From positions 1 to 14,028 of the forward strand of contig SVKH01000029.1 in NCBI GenBank assembly GCA_015068545.1: 14,028 bases of DNA. The letters are read 5' to 3'. Made by a program: the position numbers and the translations under genes. Shown here one piece after another: positions 6,513 through 14,028 of the stretch (position 1 is its first letter; each line of letters opens with the position of its first letter). Origin of the DNA: Oscillospiraceae bacterium (lineage in GTDB: Bacteria > Bacillota > Clostridia > UBA1381). The notes below the pieces were generated by a model that had not been told where the DNA came from, ran no database searches, and was given only the letters and a program-made list of their open reading frames with translations.

Positions 6513-7889
6513 CTATTCTATTATATTTTCACCTACTGTGTAGATGTTTCCTGCACCCATGGTAAATACCAAATCGCCTTCAGCTAACTCATTTTTTAAC
6601 AGGACTTCTATTTGTTCAAGCTCGTCTATATAGCGTACATTTAGTCCCCGTTTTTTTATATCATTTGCAAGATTTTCTGCAGTAGTAACGCCGTCCGGGA
6701 GTTCACGAGCTGCATAGATTTTTGTGATAATCAGTTCGTCGCAATCGTCAAAGCTTTCGCAGAATTCATTCCAAAGTGTTCTGGTTCTGGAGTAAGTGTG
6801 AGGCTGGAATATGCACCAAAGTCTATTCTTTTCCATTTTTTTTGCAGATCCAAGCGTTGCTTTTATTTCGGTAGGATGATGTGCGTAGTCATCCATAATC
6901 TTTGCACCCTTAAAGTATCCCTTTTCCTCAAATCTTCTGCCTGCACCATGGAAGGCTTCAATGCCCTTTTTTGCAAGTGTAATATCTGCACCCCATATAT
7001 GACAAACGGCAATGGTAGCAAGAGCGTTTAGAACGTTATGTTCTCCGGGTACTTTCAGAGTTATTTGACATAGTAGATCGTGATAGTGCCATACTTGAAA
7101 ACTTGCAAATCCGTTTGTGTACTTTATGTTTTCGGCATGATACTCACTGTCATCACCAATTCCGTAGTATTTAATATCCAGTCCGGTTCCGGATAGAGCC
7201 AGCTTTACATTTTCATCCATTCCGGATGCAACCACACATCCTTTATCCTTTGTAAGCATTGCAAAATTTCTAAAACTTTCGCGTATTTCCTCTATACCGG
7301 AGAAGAAGTCCAAGTGATCTTCGTCAATGTTTGTTATTACTGCAATGGTAGGGAAGAAACTTAAAAAACTATTGGTATACTCGCATGCCTCTGTTATAAA
7401 GTAATCCGATTTGCCGGTTTTAATATTCCCGTTTATAATGTCAAGTTCACCGCCAACGCTTATAGTAGGGTCCATCCCTGCATGAAGAAGTGCATAGGAT
7501 AGCATAGATGTTGTTGTGGTTTTGCCATGGGTACCCGATATACCGCAGGCATGCCGGTATGTTTTCATAATTGCACCCAAAAATTCGGCACGGGTTACCA
7601 AAGGTATGTTATTCTCTTTTGCATACATAATTTCCGGATTATCTTCCTTTATCGCTGCAGTATAAACAACAACGTCAGCTTCGTGGACATTTTCTTCTCT
7701 ATGTCCGTAAAATACCTTAGCTCCCATATCTACTAATTTTTTTATTATACGAGTTTCTTCACGGTCTGATCCGGTAACGGTGTATCCGTTTTCGCACATG
7801 ATAATGGCAAGACCACTCATGCTAATTCCGCCTATACCAATAAAGTGAATATGTGAATTTTCTTCCAGATTGCTTAACGTAAAAGCCAT
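6513..7889 (-). CDS. murC: UDP-N-acetylmuramate--L-alanine ligase MurC
   Basis: This cytoplasmic ATP-dependent ligase adds L-alanine to UDP-MurNAc, the first amino acid of the peptidoglycan stem peptide. The sequence shows the UDP-binding FIGIGGISMSGLA near the N-terminus, the ATP loop GISGTHGKTTTTSML (about residues 116-130), TNIDEDHLDFF, GEHNVLNALAT, DDYAHHPTEI with the Mur-family histidines, and FQPHTYSRT near the C-terminus. The length (458 residues) is normal. The frame also has an ATG two codons earlier (7895), but the GGAG site (complement of 7897-7900) is only two bases from it and seven from the ATG at 7889, so 7889 is preferred. It is divergent from spoVG; murC and spoVG are neighbours in several Clostridia, as far as I recall. 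Confidence 0.97.
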   Translation of the reverse strand: MAFTLSNLEENSHIHFIGIGGISMSGLAIIMCENGYTVTGSDREETRIIKKLVDMGAKVFYGHREENVHEADVVVYTAAIKEDNPEIMYAKENNIPLVTRAEFLGAIMKTYRHACGISGTHGKTTTTSMLSYALLHAGMDPTISVGGELDIINGNIKTGKSDYFITEACEYTNSFLSFFPTIAVITNIDEDHLDFFSGIEEIRESFRNFAMLTKDKGCVVASGMDENVKLALSGTGLDIKYYGIGDDSEYHAENIKYTNGFASFQVWHYHDLLCQITLKVPGEHNVLNALATIAVCHIWGADITLAKKGIEAFHGAGRRFEEKGYFKGAKIMDDYAHHPTEIKATLGSAKKMEKNRLWCIFQPHTYSRTRTLWNEFCESFDDCDELIITKIYAARELPDGVTTAENLANDIKKRGLNVRYIDELEQIEVLLKNELAEGDLVFTMGAGNIYTVGENIIE

Positions 7890-7929
7890 AATCATTCTCC
7901 GTTCAAAATATACTTTGATTCAGTACAGT

Positions 7930-7958
7930 ATTATATACCAAAACCTTCCATATATAAA
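7930..7958 (-). promoter_or_regulatory. Candidate vegetative promoter of murC
   Basis: On the minus strand a perfect TATAAT (complement of 7930-7935) is preceded by 17 bases and TTTATA (complement of 7953-7958), which matches four of six -35 positions. It lies about 40 bases before the murC start. Confidence 0.5.
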
Positions 7959-8086
7959 CATTTTTTAGTAATTTGTAAATAAAACGAAATATTGTGTGTA
8001 CAAAAAGCTAGAGTTATTTTATGTTAAATAATACAACATTAATTATCAAAAATAGACAAAAAAGAGATATTTTTTTTCGTAATATA

Positions 8087-8115
8087 TTGACATCAAGAAT
8101 AGATTCTTGTATAAT
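8087..8115 (+). promoter_or_regulatory. Perfect consensus promoter of spoVG with an inverted repeat in the spacer
   Basis: TTGACA (8087-8092) and TATAAT (8110-8115) are separated by exactly 17 bases. The spacer is one T plus CAAGAATAGATTCTTG (8094-8109), a 7+7 base perfect inverted repeat with a 2-base centre that abuts the -10. A dimeric repressor bound there would block the promoter; no known operator consensus is recognised. The leader to the GTG start is about 60 bases long. Confidence 0.85.
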
Positions 8116-8184
8116 GTACGTATGTAGTATTCACATCCTGGGAAAGACACCAATATAAAAAATATATTTAAGGTGGTGTAATCT

Positions 8185-8454
8185 GTGGAAATAACAGATA
8201 TCAGGGTAAAAAAGGTTACGAGCGAGGGAAAGATGAAAGCGGTTGCTTCTGTAACTTTTGACAATGCATTTGTAGTGCATGACATTAAGGTTATCGAAGG
8301 TGTGGAAAAACTGTTTACAGCGATGCCATCAAGGCGTACACCTGAAAACGAGTTCAAGGATATTGCTCACCCAATCAATTCCGAAATGAGAGAGATGTTA
8401 GAAAAGGCAATTATAGAAAAATACAACGAAACATTGCTACAAGAAGAGGAATAA
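8185..8454 (+). CDS. spoVG: Regulator SpoVG, GTG start
   Basis: This is an 89-residue nucleic-acid-binding regulator. SpoVG proteins influence asymmetric division in sporulation, and in other Firmicutes capsule and virulence genes, by binding RNA or DNA. The family sequence is clear: MEITDIRVKKVTSEGKMKA, the VTFDNAFVVHDIKVIEG strand pair, FTAMPSRRTP and the FKDIAHPINSEMREMLEKAI helix. The GTG start is supported by AAGGTGGTG (8170-8178). It has a perfect consensus vegetative promoter, whereas Bacillus spoVG is known for its SigH promoter; no SigH-like site was found here. It ends at its own terminator, so it is a single-gene unit. glmU, its usual downstream neighbour in many Firmicutes, is replaced by a giant secreted phosphatase gene. 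Confidence 0.96.
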   Translation: MEITDIRVKKVTSEGKMKAVASVTFDNAFVVHDIKVIEGVEKLFTAMPSRRTPENEFKDIAHPINSEMREMLEKAIIEKYNETLLQEEE

Positions 8455-8457
8455 ATT

Positions 8458-8493
8458 AAAACACTGAAAATTTTCGGTGTTTTATTTTTTTTG
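8458..8493 (+). terminator. Rho-independent terminator of spoVG
   Basis: AAAACACTGAAAA (8458-8470) pairs with TTTTCGGTGTTTT (8471-8483), with one G-T pair and the innermost bases forming the loop. It is followed by a run of T residues. It starts four bases after the spoVG stop. Confidence 0.9.
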
Positions 8494-8567
8494 CGAGGAA
8501 TTAGGCTGTATACATTGTAGTAAATAGTATATGGTAAAAAGTGAATAAAACTGGGTATTGTAAAATT

Positions 8568-8592
8568 TGTAACATGAGTGTAACATTATAAT
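8568..8592 (+). promoter_or_regulatory. Candidate activator-dependent promoter with 11-base direct repeats (PhoP-box-like)
   Basis: TGTAACAT occurs at 8568-8575 and again at 8579-8586, an 11-base period. A perfect TATAAT -10 (8587-8592) follows immediately, and the -35 position (8564-8569, AATTTG) does not match the consensus. PhoP of Gram-positive bacteria binds TTAACA-like hexamers repeated every 11 bases; here each hexamer is GTAACA, five of six matches. The gene downstream carries an alkaline phosphatase domain, which makes phosphate control plausible but unproven. Confidence 0.5.
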
Positions 8593-8766
8593 ATATATTG
8601 TTGGGGCAATATATGTTTTATCAAGCTTCGCATATTTATGGTAATGAAGGTGTGCATTTTTGTAGGATTAAGAAGGTATTTCTGACACCATAATACCTTT
8701 GATTTTACATTAATATCAGACATTGTTTTATCGCAAATACAAGCGGAGAAAAGAAAGGAAGATAAG
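8593..8766 (+). other. Long 5' leader of the phosphatase gene with two hairpins
   Basis: Together with 8494-8592, this makes the 312-base gene-free gap between spoVG and the giant gene. ATATATTG (8593-8600) pairs perfectly with CAATATAT (8607-8614) around TTGGGG, at or near the expected transcript start. AAGGTATT (8673-8680) pairs perfectly with AATACCTT (8692-8699) around an 11-base loop. The ribosome site AAAGGAAG lies at 8754-8761. No riboswitch consensus is recognised; no reading frame of note is present. Confidence 0.45.
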
Positions 8767-11700
8767 ATGAAAAACAAAATGAAAGCTTTATTATCATTTG
8801 TGTTATCTGTTGTTATGATGGCTTCTATGATTCCATCAGCAGTTATGGCAGCGGAATCTACATCGATAATAAAGGACAAAATGGATTGGAAGAGTTGGTG
8901 CCCTTCTGACGGCAGCCCAAGTGCGCTTGAAGGAATGGTATACAACATCGGTGCTTTCGGAACAAATAATCAGTGGAAGGGCTATGTTACCCGTGGTGCA
9001 AGTCTTAACTCAAAGCATTGGATCAGCGATGCTGCGGTAGGATCATACTCCGGATACAATGTATCAATCACAAACCAAATATATAACAAATCTAATGAAT
9101 TAGTTGAGCTTCCAAATAATGACGGAGCTTGGGGTTATGCCGGAATGAGCTATATTGGTTTCGGCAAGACTTTGCTAAGTCATGGATGGACAGACATGAC
9201 AACTGTGCCACATGATAAATGGCTTGGTGTCAAGGATATCTCTGCATACAAAGATAACGGATATGTTGTTTTTGTACTTGACAGAGTTCCTGCTAATTAT
9301 AATAACGCATATTTTGCCATTACAACACTTACGGATGTATCCTCAATCGGCCTAGATCCTGAAACAACTACACTTCCTCTTAAATATGAGGATCACGTTG
9401 ATACAGCATGGGCAATGCCAAAGGTTCAGGCTGTTACAGGTGTGGCAATAAGTGATTACGTTGATGCAGCAGGAGCATTCCCACAAAAGGTTATGATTCC
9501 TCTTGCTGACTTTGTTGATGCTCCGGATCTTGTGGAATTTGGTGGAAATGATTACGAAAGCATTTGTGCTGCATATGAGATTGCAGACTTTACACCAAAT
9601 CTTCAGCTATACACAGGTCTTGGCGTTGTTAAGCAGGAAACAGGCGGTACAGAAACATTTGAAATCAGATATGATGAGCCGGCTGTTGTTGCTCTTGACG
9701 ATCCGGAAAACCTGAAGGCTTCTGTTGATGGCAGCAGAATAACTCTTTCATGGGATAGCACTGATTCTGATGCAGACTTTGTTGTCACAAAGACAGTAAA
9801 TGGTGAAACAGAGGAAATTGATGCAGGTTCATCTGCATCTTATGTAGATGTTGCCACAGAAACAGGCGAATATACATATTCTGTTAAGGCTACGTCAAGT
9901 GCCTATGGTCTTGTATCAAAGTCAACTAATGAAGTAACAGTTACTGTTGATTCTGTATCAGAAGTTGTTAATGTAATTAAGGAAGATATTGACTGGGAAA
10001 ACTGGCTAAATACTTCTTACTCAAGCTACTTAGACGGCAGAGTTTTCTATGTATCATCTAAGGATGAAGTACCTCAGGCAAACGGCGGTAAGGAACAGGG
10101 CCCTAATAATGCATGGAACGACTTCCACTGGTGGTCAGCCGGCAGTGGCAGAATGGAACTTGTTATAAACGACCCTGATTACACATTTAACCACGAAGGT
10201 GATATTGCTAAATATGCCGTTGTATCAGGCACATTTGCCGATATTCCTACATCAGACGGTGTTCTTTGGGGATATAAGGGTTCACAATACTACAATACAG
10301 ATGTTACAAGTATTGCAAGCACAATTCCGGAAAACAGATGGCTTGGTGTTAACGATATCTCCGAATACGAAGAAGACGGATATTTCATTTTCGATGTCAA
10401 GGTAGATAATGCATCTTACGATATGGAAAATGCATATCTTGCTATCGAGGTAGTAACTGATAAGAAGGGTATAGGTCTTTCAAGTTCTGATACTCTTCCT
10501 GCAACTAAGGAAAAATATCCTGATATGCTTAACTGGAAGAAGAGCAAGCATTCGTTCGTTCTTGGTGTAAAGCTAACAGATTACTACGATGCTGAGGCAA
10601 GAGGACAACAAAGACTTTATGTTCCAATTAAGGAATTTACACAAAACTATGACTTTAAGGAAGTGTTCTCAAAGGCATCGTCTACCTCTGAGGACGATTT
10701 TGCATCAATTCTTGGTGCTACTCCTGTAGACCTTCAATTGTTTGCAGGTATGGGTATTGCCAAGAAGGATAGCCAATCAGAAGATCCTAAGCCATTCTCA
10801 ATTAAGGTTTATGACCTTCAGATTGCCAGCGTTCAGACACCAACAGGTGTTACAGCTACACTTGGCGAAGACGGAAAGGTTAATGTAGCATGGAACGCAA
10901 CAACAGACCTTGACGTTGTTTACAACCTATACAGAAAAGCAGGTTCTAAGGATGAACTAATTTATTCAGGCGCAAATCTTGAATATCAAGACACAGTTAC
11001 AACAAACGGTGTATATACATACTACGTTGTAGCATCACATAAGGATCAGACAAAGCTTATTTCAAAGGCTTCTGAATCTGCAAAGGTTACTTTCGTTTCA
11101 GGCGAAGCTACAACTTCTGAAATTATGAAGTTCCACTTCTACTGGGATGATGCAAGAAACGGTTCGGACACTAACTTCTACATTGGTGAAAGAAGCGAAT
11201 GGGGTACATACGGTGCAAACGGAACATACGGTGCAACACTGCAAGGTAAGTATGTAGAGCTTCAAGTAAATGACTATGGCTACGGCGATGGTAAAGCTGA
11301 AATCAGAGCTTCAGAATATACTGGTAAAAAGTGGAATAAGCAGAACTGGGGATTTGCCGGCGAAACATTCCGTCATATGAGCTTAGCAGAAACTCCGGAA
11401 GAGTTCTGGTGTAATATCTATGATGCAACAGCAATTGCTGACTACGGATACGCAGTATTTGAAATCAGCCCTGTAGTAGCAGATGGTATCGATACAGCAT
11501 ATCTTGCTATCACAACTCCAAGAAATGCTGCAGCTTTAGGTGCATACTACTATAATGGTCTTAATACATCAGACTTTGCTTCTGCAACACACCCAAAACC
11601 ACAGGATGATTCCGTTTACGGTACATTGGTTGCTGGTGTTAAGCTAACAGACTACTATGACAAGGCTAAGGGCGGCAAGCAGGTTGTTGCTGTTCCTCTT

Positions 11701-14028
11701 AAGAAATTTGTTGATTCTCCGGATTTCCTTGATTCATTCGGTCAGGCATGGGGTCTTGATAATGGTATTGCAGTAGATGAAAATACAAAGCTTGATCTAT
11801 CACTTCTGAACGGTATGGGTATCGTAAGAGAAGATAACGATACTACAAATGCACTTGGATTTATAGCAAATGTATATACAATGGGTATCTTTGCTCCACA
11901 AATCCCGACAGGCTTGTCAGCAGAAGTTGCTGATAACGGCGATGTAACTCTTTCATGGGCTCCTACATCAGACTCTGACACATCTTACCGTTTGGCAAGA
12001 ACAAATCAGGGCAAAACAACATACATCAATGTTGGTAAGGAAATGTCCTACACAGATACAGGACTAAATCCTGGTAACTATACATACTCAATTGCAGCTA
12101 TTGACGATACTTGCGGTATTGTATCTGCTGAATCAGAACCAATCTCTGTTAAGTCAATTGGTGCAGAAACTGACCCTAATAAGTATACTTTCTCATTTAT
12201 CTACGGCGGTACAAACGGCGAACACAGCGATCGTTCATACTATGTAGGTGACACAGCAGGCTATAACAACTGGGGTTGGAATAAAACTGGTGCTACAGAG
12301 CTAAAATCAACTTACATGAATATTACTCTTAACGATACCGGTTATGTTGAAGGCAGCACAAAGGGTGAAATCAGAACAGGCGATGTAACAGGAAAAACAT
12401 GGAACAATACCAGATGGGGTTGGGGCGGTCTTGCCATTGATATTATGGGTGACTATCCTGATGCTAATAATTCGCTTCTTCCAACACCTGATAAGGTGCC
12501 GGATCACCTGTGGGGTGATGTTCTTGATATTTCAAAATATCAGGATTCCGGTTATGCGGTATTCAAAATCAATGTAACAAATGATGAAGGTATTAATGAC
12601 GCATACTTCACAATCACAGCACCTAAGGATATCTGGAGCTTCCCGATTGGTGCAGATAACGGCGATGATATTACAAAGGAAGCATATCCTGGACTTTGGA
12701 ATCAACAGCACTATGCTACATTGGTTTCAGGTGTTAAGGTAACAGACTATTATGATGTAGTTGAAGGCGGCGAGCAGGTTGTTGCGGTTCCACTTTCTGA
12801 GTTTGTTGATAATCCTGACTTCCTTGATTGTTATTCTAAATCTAAGACAGCGGAGCAATCAACTGTTGATGCTACTACAACGCTTAACCTTAAATGGTTC
12901 AGCGGTATGGGTCTTGCAAGAATAATCAGCGAAGATGCCGGCATTATGCCACTTGGCTTCTCTGCTAGCATAAGTGCAATGAACATTGTAAATCTGTTCA
13001 CACCATCTGAGCTTACAGCTGTTAAGGGAGAAGACAGTGTATCACTTTCATGGTTTGAAACATCAGATATCGGTGTTACTTACAGACTTATCAAGTCAAG
13101 CAAGGACGGCGTTGAAAAAATTGATGTCGGAACTAAGACTTCTTATGTAGATACAAATGTAAAACAAGGCAGAACATACTCATATCAAATCGTTGCAGTT
13201 GATTCTATCGGTGCAACATCTGCTCCATCTGCCGCTGTAACTGCAGAATTCCCATATGTAACGGGTGTCAAGGTATATACTGGTACAGGCGATTCTAAGA
13301 TCGAAGCAGTAAATACTGTCGATGGTGATATGACAGTAGAATTCTACTGCCCTGGTCAGGCTGCCAACGGTTATGTTGCAGTTTATGACGAGGATAAGCT
13401 AATGACACAATACATTCCTGTAGAATTAACAGGTGTAGAGGAATGGATCCCTGTTGAAGTTACAACAACTTCTGCAGATACTTTAAAAGCATTCCTTTGG
13501 GATGATGATATGAATCCACTTGTTGACGAAGTTGTAATTGAGCCTAACGAGGCAGAAATTGCGCTTATGTCTGCAGCTCCTCAGATTAAAAATGTAATTT
13601 ACATGATTCCTGATGGTGGTGGATTTGCGCTGTTTGATTTTGCAAACGGTGTTAAGAATGAAGGCGGTTATTCTTGTCCGGGATTTGGTAACAACACAGA
13701 AGTTGAAATAGGTGATATGTTTATGAAGGACTATTTGATTGGTACTATCAAGACATACTGTGCTAATTCAGCTATTACAGACTCAGCAGCTGCTGGTACA
13801 GCTTTATCATCTGGATATAAGACTAACGGCGCTGTTGTTGGTTTGAAGCCTGATGGTACACCAAGAGCTTCACTAACAGAAGCATTCCAGCTTATGGGTA
13901 AGAAGACAGGTCTTGTAACTACTGTTGAGTGGCCACACGCTACTCCTGCATCATTTGGTGCGCACTCAACACACAGAGACAACTATGATGAAATTGCTGC
14001 ACAAATGATCAACCAAGATCTTGATGTA
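8767..14028 (+). CDS. Giant secreted multi-module protein with alkaline phosphatase domain (partial, 3' end missing)
   Basis: The frame is open from the ATG to the window edge, 1754 codons, without a stop. Residues 1-28 form a signal peptide (MKNKMK, hydrophobic core, cleavage likely after AVMA). Residues about 36-1496 contain four related modules, each with a Trp- and Tyr-rich beta segment, a DISxYxDxGY block, a GVKLTDYYD block, a G(M/L)G(I/V/L) strand and a fibronectin-III-like domain with an LSW-type strand. A further beta domain follows (about 1497-1596, with KAFLWDDDMNPL). From 1608 the alkaline phosphatase fold starts: VIYMIPDGGG (metal-ligand D1616), TDSAAAGTALSSGYKTNGAV (nucleophile S1673) and HATPASFGAH..HR (T1726, R1737). 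The product is probably exported to hydrolyse phosphomonoesters at the cell surface, with the modules serving as spacers or ligand binders (inference). The rest of the catalytic domain and any anchor lie outside the window. Confidence 0.93.
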   Translation, partial: MKNKMKALLSFVLSVVMMASMIPSAVMAAESTSIIKDKMDWKSWCPSDGSPSALEGMVYNIGAFGTNNQWKGYVTRGASLNSKHWISDAAVGSYSGYNVSITNQIYNKSNELVELPNNDGAWGYAGMSYIGFGKTLLSHGWTDMTTVPHDKWLGVKDISAYKDNGYVVFVLDRVPANYNNAYFAITTLTDVSSIGLDPETTTLPLKYEDHVDTAWAMPKVQAVTGVAISDYVDAAGAFPQKVMIPLADFVDAPDLVEFGGNDYESICAAYEIADFTPNLQLYTGLGVVKQETGGTETFEIRYDEPAVVALDDPENLKASVDGSRITLSWDSTDSDADFVVTKTVNGETEEIDAGSSASYVDVATETGEYTYSVKATSSAYGLVSKSTNEVTVTVDSVSEVVNVIKEDIDWENWLNTSYSSYLDGRVFYVSSKDEVPQANGGKEQGPNNAWNDFHWWSAGSGRMELVINDPDYTFNHEGDIAKYAVVSGTFADIPTSDGVLWGYKGSQYYNTDVTSIASTIPENRWLGVNDISEYEEDGYFIFDVKVDNASYDMENAYLAIEVVTDKKGIGLSSSDTLPATKEKYPDMLNWKKSKHSFVLGVKLTDYYDAEARGQQRLYVPIKEFTQNYDFKEVFSKASSTSEDDFASILGATPVDLQLFAGMGIAKKDSQSEDPKPFSIKVYDLQIASVQTPTGVTATLGEDGKVNVAWNATTDLDVVYNLYRKAGSKDELIYSGANLEYQDTVTTNGVYTYYVVASHKDQTKLISKASESAKVTFVSGEATTSEIMKFHFYWDDARNGSDTNFYIGERSEWGTYGANGTYGATLQGKYVELQVNDYGYGDGKAEIRASEYTGKKWNKQNWGFAGETFRHMSLAETPEEFWCNIYDATAIADYGYAVFEISPVVADGIDTAYLAITTPRNAAALGAYYYNGLNTSDFASATHPKPQDDSVYGTLVAGVKLTDYYDKAKGGKQVVAVPLKKFVDSPDFLDSFGQAWGLDNGIAVDENTKLDLSLLNGMGIVREDNDTTNALGFIANVYTMGIFAPQIPTGLSAEVADNGDVTLSWAPTSDSDTSYRLARTNQGKTTYINVGKEMSYTDTGLNPGNYTYSIAAIDDTCGIVSAESEPISVKSIGAETDPNKYTFSFIYGGTNGEHSDRSYYVGDTAGYNNWGWNKTGATELKSTYMNITLNDTGYVEGSTKGEIRTGDVTGKTWNNTRWGWGGLAIDIMGDYPDANNSLLPTPDKVPDHLWGDVLDISKYQDSGYAVFKINVTNDEGINDAYFTITAPKDIWSFPIGADNGDDITKEAYPGLWNQQHYATLVSGVKVTDYYDVVEGGEQVVAVPLSEFVDNPDFLDCYSKSKTAEQSTVDATTTLNLKWFSGMGLARIISEDAGIMPLGFSASISAMNIVNLFTPSELTAVKGEDSVSLSWFETSDIGVTYRLIKSSKDGVEKIDVGTKTSYVDTNVKQGRTYSYQIVAVDSIGATSAPSAAVTAEFPYVTGVKVYTGTGDSKIEAVNTVDGDMTVEFYCPGQAANGYVAVYDEDKLMTQYIPVELTGVEEWIPVEVTTTSADTLKAFLWDDDMNPLVDEVVIEPNEAEIALMSAAPQIKNVIYMIPDGGGFALFDFANGVKNEGGYSCPGFGNNTEVEIGDMFMKDYLIGTIKTYCANSAITDSAAAGTALSSGYKTNGAVVGLKPDGTPRASLTEAFQLMGKKTGLVTTVEWPHATPASFGAHSTHRDNYDEIAAQMINQDLDV
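8872..13254 (+). repeat. Four tandem ~365-residue coding modules in the phosphatase precursor
   Basis: The units lie at about 8872-9954, 9955-11100, 11101-12156 and 12157-13254. Aligned landmarks are VTGVAISDYVD (residue 223), VLGVKLTDYYD (598), VAGVKLTDYYD (955) and VSGVKVTDYYD (1320), giving periods of 375, 357 and 365 residues. GLGV or GMGI/L strands lie at 284, 661, 1016 and 1380. Fibronectin-III-like domains begin at about 313, 691, 1046 and 1412. Units 3 and 4 are the most alike, including at DNA level around 11635-11700 and 12730-12793 (offset 1095 bases), pointing to a more recent duplication. Unit 1 is the most diverged. Confidence 0.85.
13588..14028 (+). other. Alkaline phosphatase catalytic domain, N-terminal part
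   Basis: Within the giant frame this part encodes about 147 residues of a PhoA-superfamily phosphatase. Visible active-site positions are D1616 (first metal ligand), S1673 in the TDSAAAGTA motif (phosphorylated nucleophile), H1724 and T1726 (the Asp153/Thr155 region of the E. coli enzyme, with His as in many other phosphatases) and R1737 (likely phosphate-binding Arg166 equivalent). The PDGGG loop replaces the more common GDGMG. The remaining metal ligands should lie past the window edge. Confidence 0.88.

Noticed and set aside
8062..8100. SigH promoter for spoVG
   Set aside because: An AGAGATATT-like -35 and a GAAT lie 24 bases apart, not the 11-12 expected, and the base before GAAT does not fit. 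The perfect vegetative promoter explains the site better.
8046..8357. Minus-strand 103-codon frame antisense to spoVG
   Set aside because: It runs through the spoVG promoter and gene, and the composition is that of an antisense shadow.
8586..8948. Minus-strand 120-codon frame upstream of and into the giant gene
   Set aside because: It lies antisense to the signal-peptide region and leader, has no recognisable domain or good ribosome site, and is best seen as a shadow frame.

Overview
The window looks like a chromosomal segment from a low-GC, spore-forming Firmicute of the class Clostridia, probably a gut-type anaerobe. This is inferred from the sporulation genes (sigE, spoVAC, spoVG), the A+T-rich intergenic DNA with Gram-positive Shine-Dalgarno sites, frequent TTG/GTG starts, and the small DUF4830 and DUF378 membrane proteins. 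I cannot name the genus from sequence alone. There is no tRNA, rRNA, IS element, integrase or CRISPR array in view.

Left part (1-2170): sigE, the mother-cell sporulation sigma factor, is followed after 18 bases by spoVAC, a membrane subunit of the dipicolinate channel. A DUF4830 membrane protein on the opposite strand overlaps the 3' end of spoVAC by 61 bases. Next come a two-helix DUF378 protein and a 268-base gene-free stretch that can fold into several stems. A three-way-junction-like element and a strong hairpin lie downstream of smpB on the minus strand.

Middle part (2171-8454): this is mostly core metabolism and housekeeping. It holds smpB (trans-translation, minus), pgi (glycolysis), a small P-loop protein of unknown function, thrC (threonine synthase), murC (peptidoglycan precursor synthesis, minus) and spoVG (RNA/DNA-binding regulator). 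Rho-independent terminators separate most of these into single-gene units. spoVG has a perfect consensus vegetative promoter whose spacer is filled by a 16-base inverted repeat.

Right part (8455-14028): a very long open frame starts at 8767 and runs off the right edge, with at least 1754 codons and no stop. It encodes a secreted protein with a signal peptide, four tandem copies of a ~365-residue module that each end in a fibronectin-III-like domain, a further beta domain, and then the N-terminal part of an alkaline phosphatase catalytic domain with its active-site serine. Its upstream region has a perfect -10 hexamer, no -35, and two TGTAACAT direct repeats spaced 11 bases apart. That arrangement resembles PhoP boxes and would fit phosphate-starvation control of a surface phosphatase. 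This gene is the most unusual item in the window.
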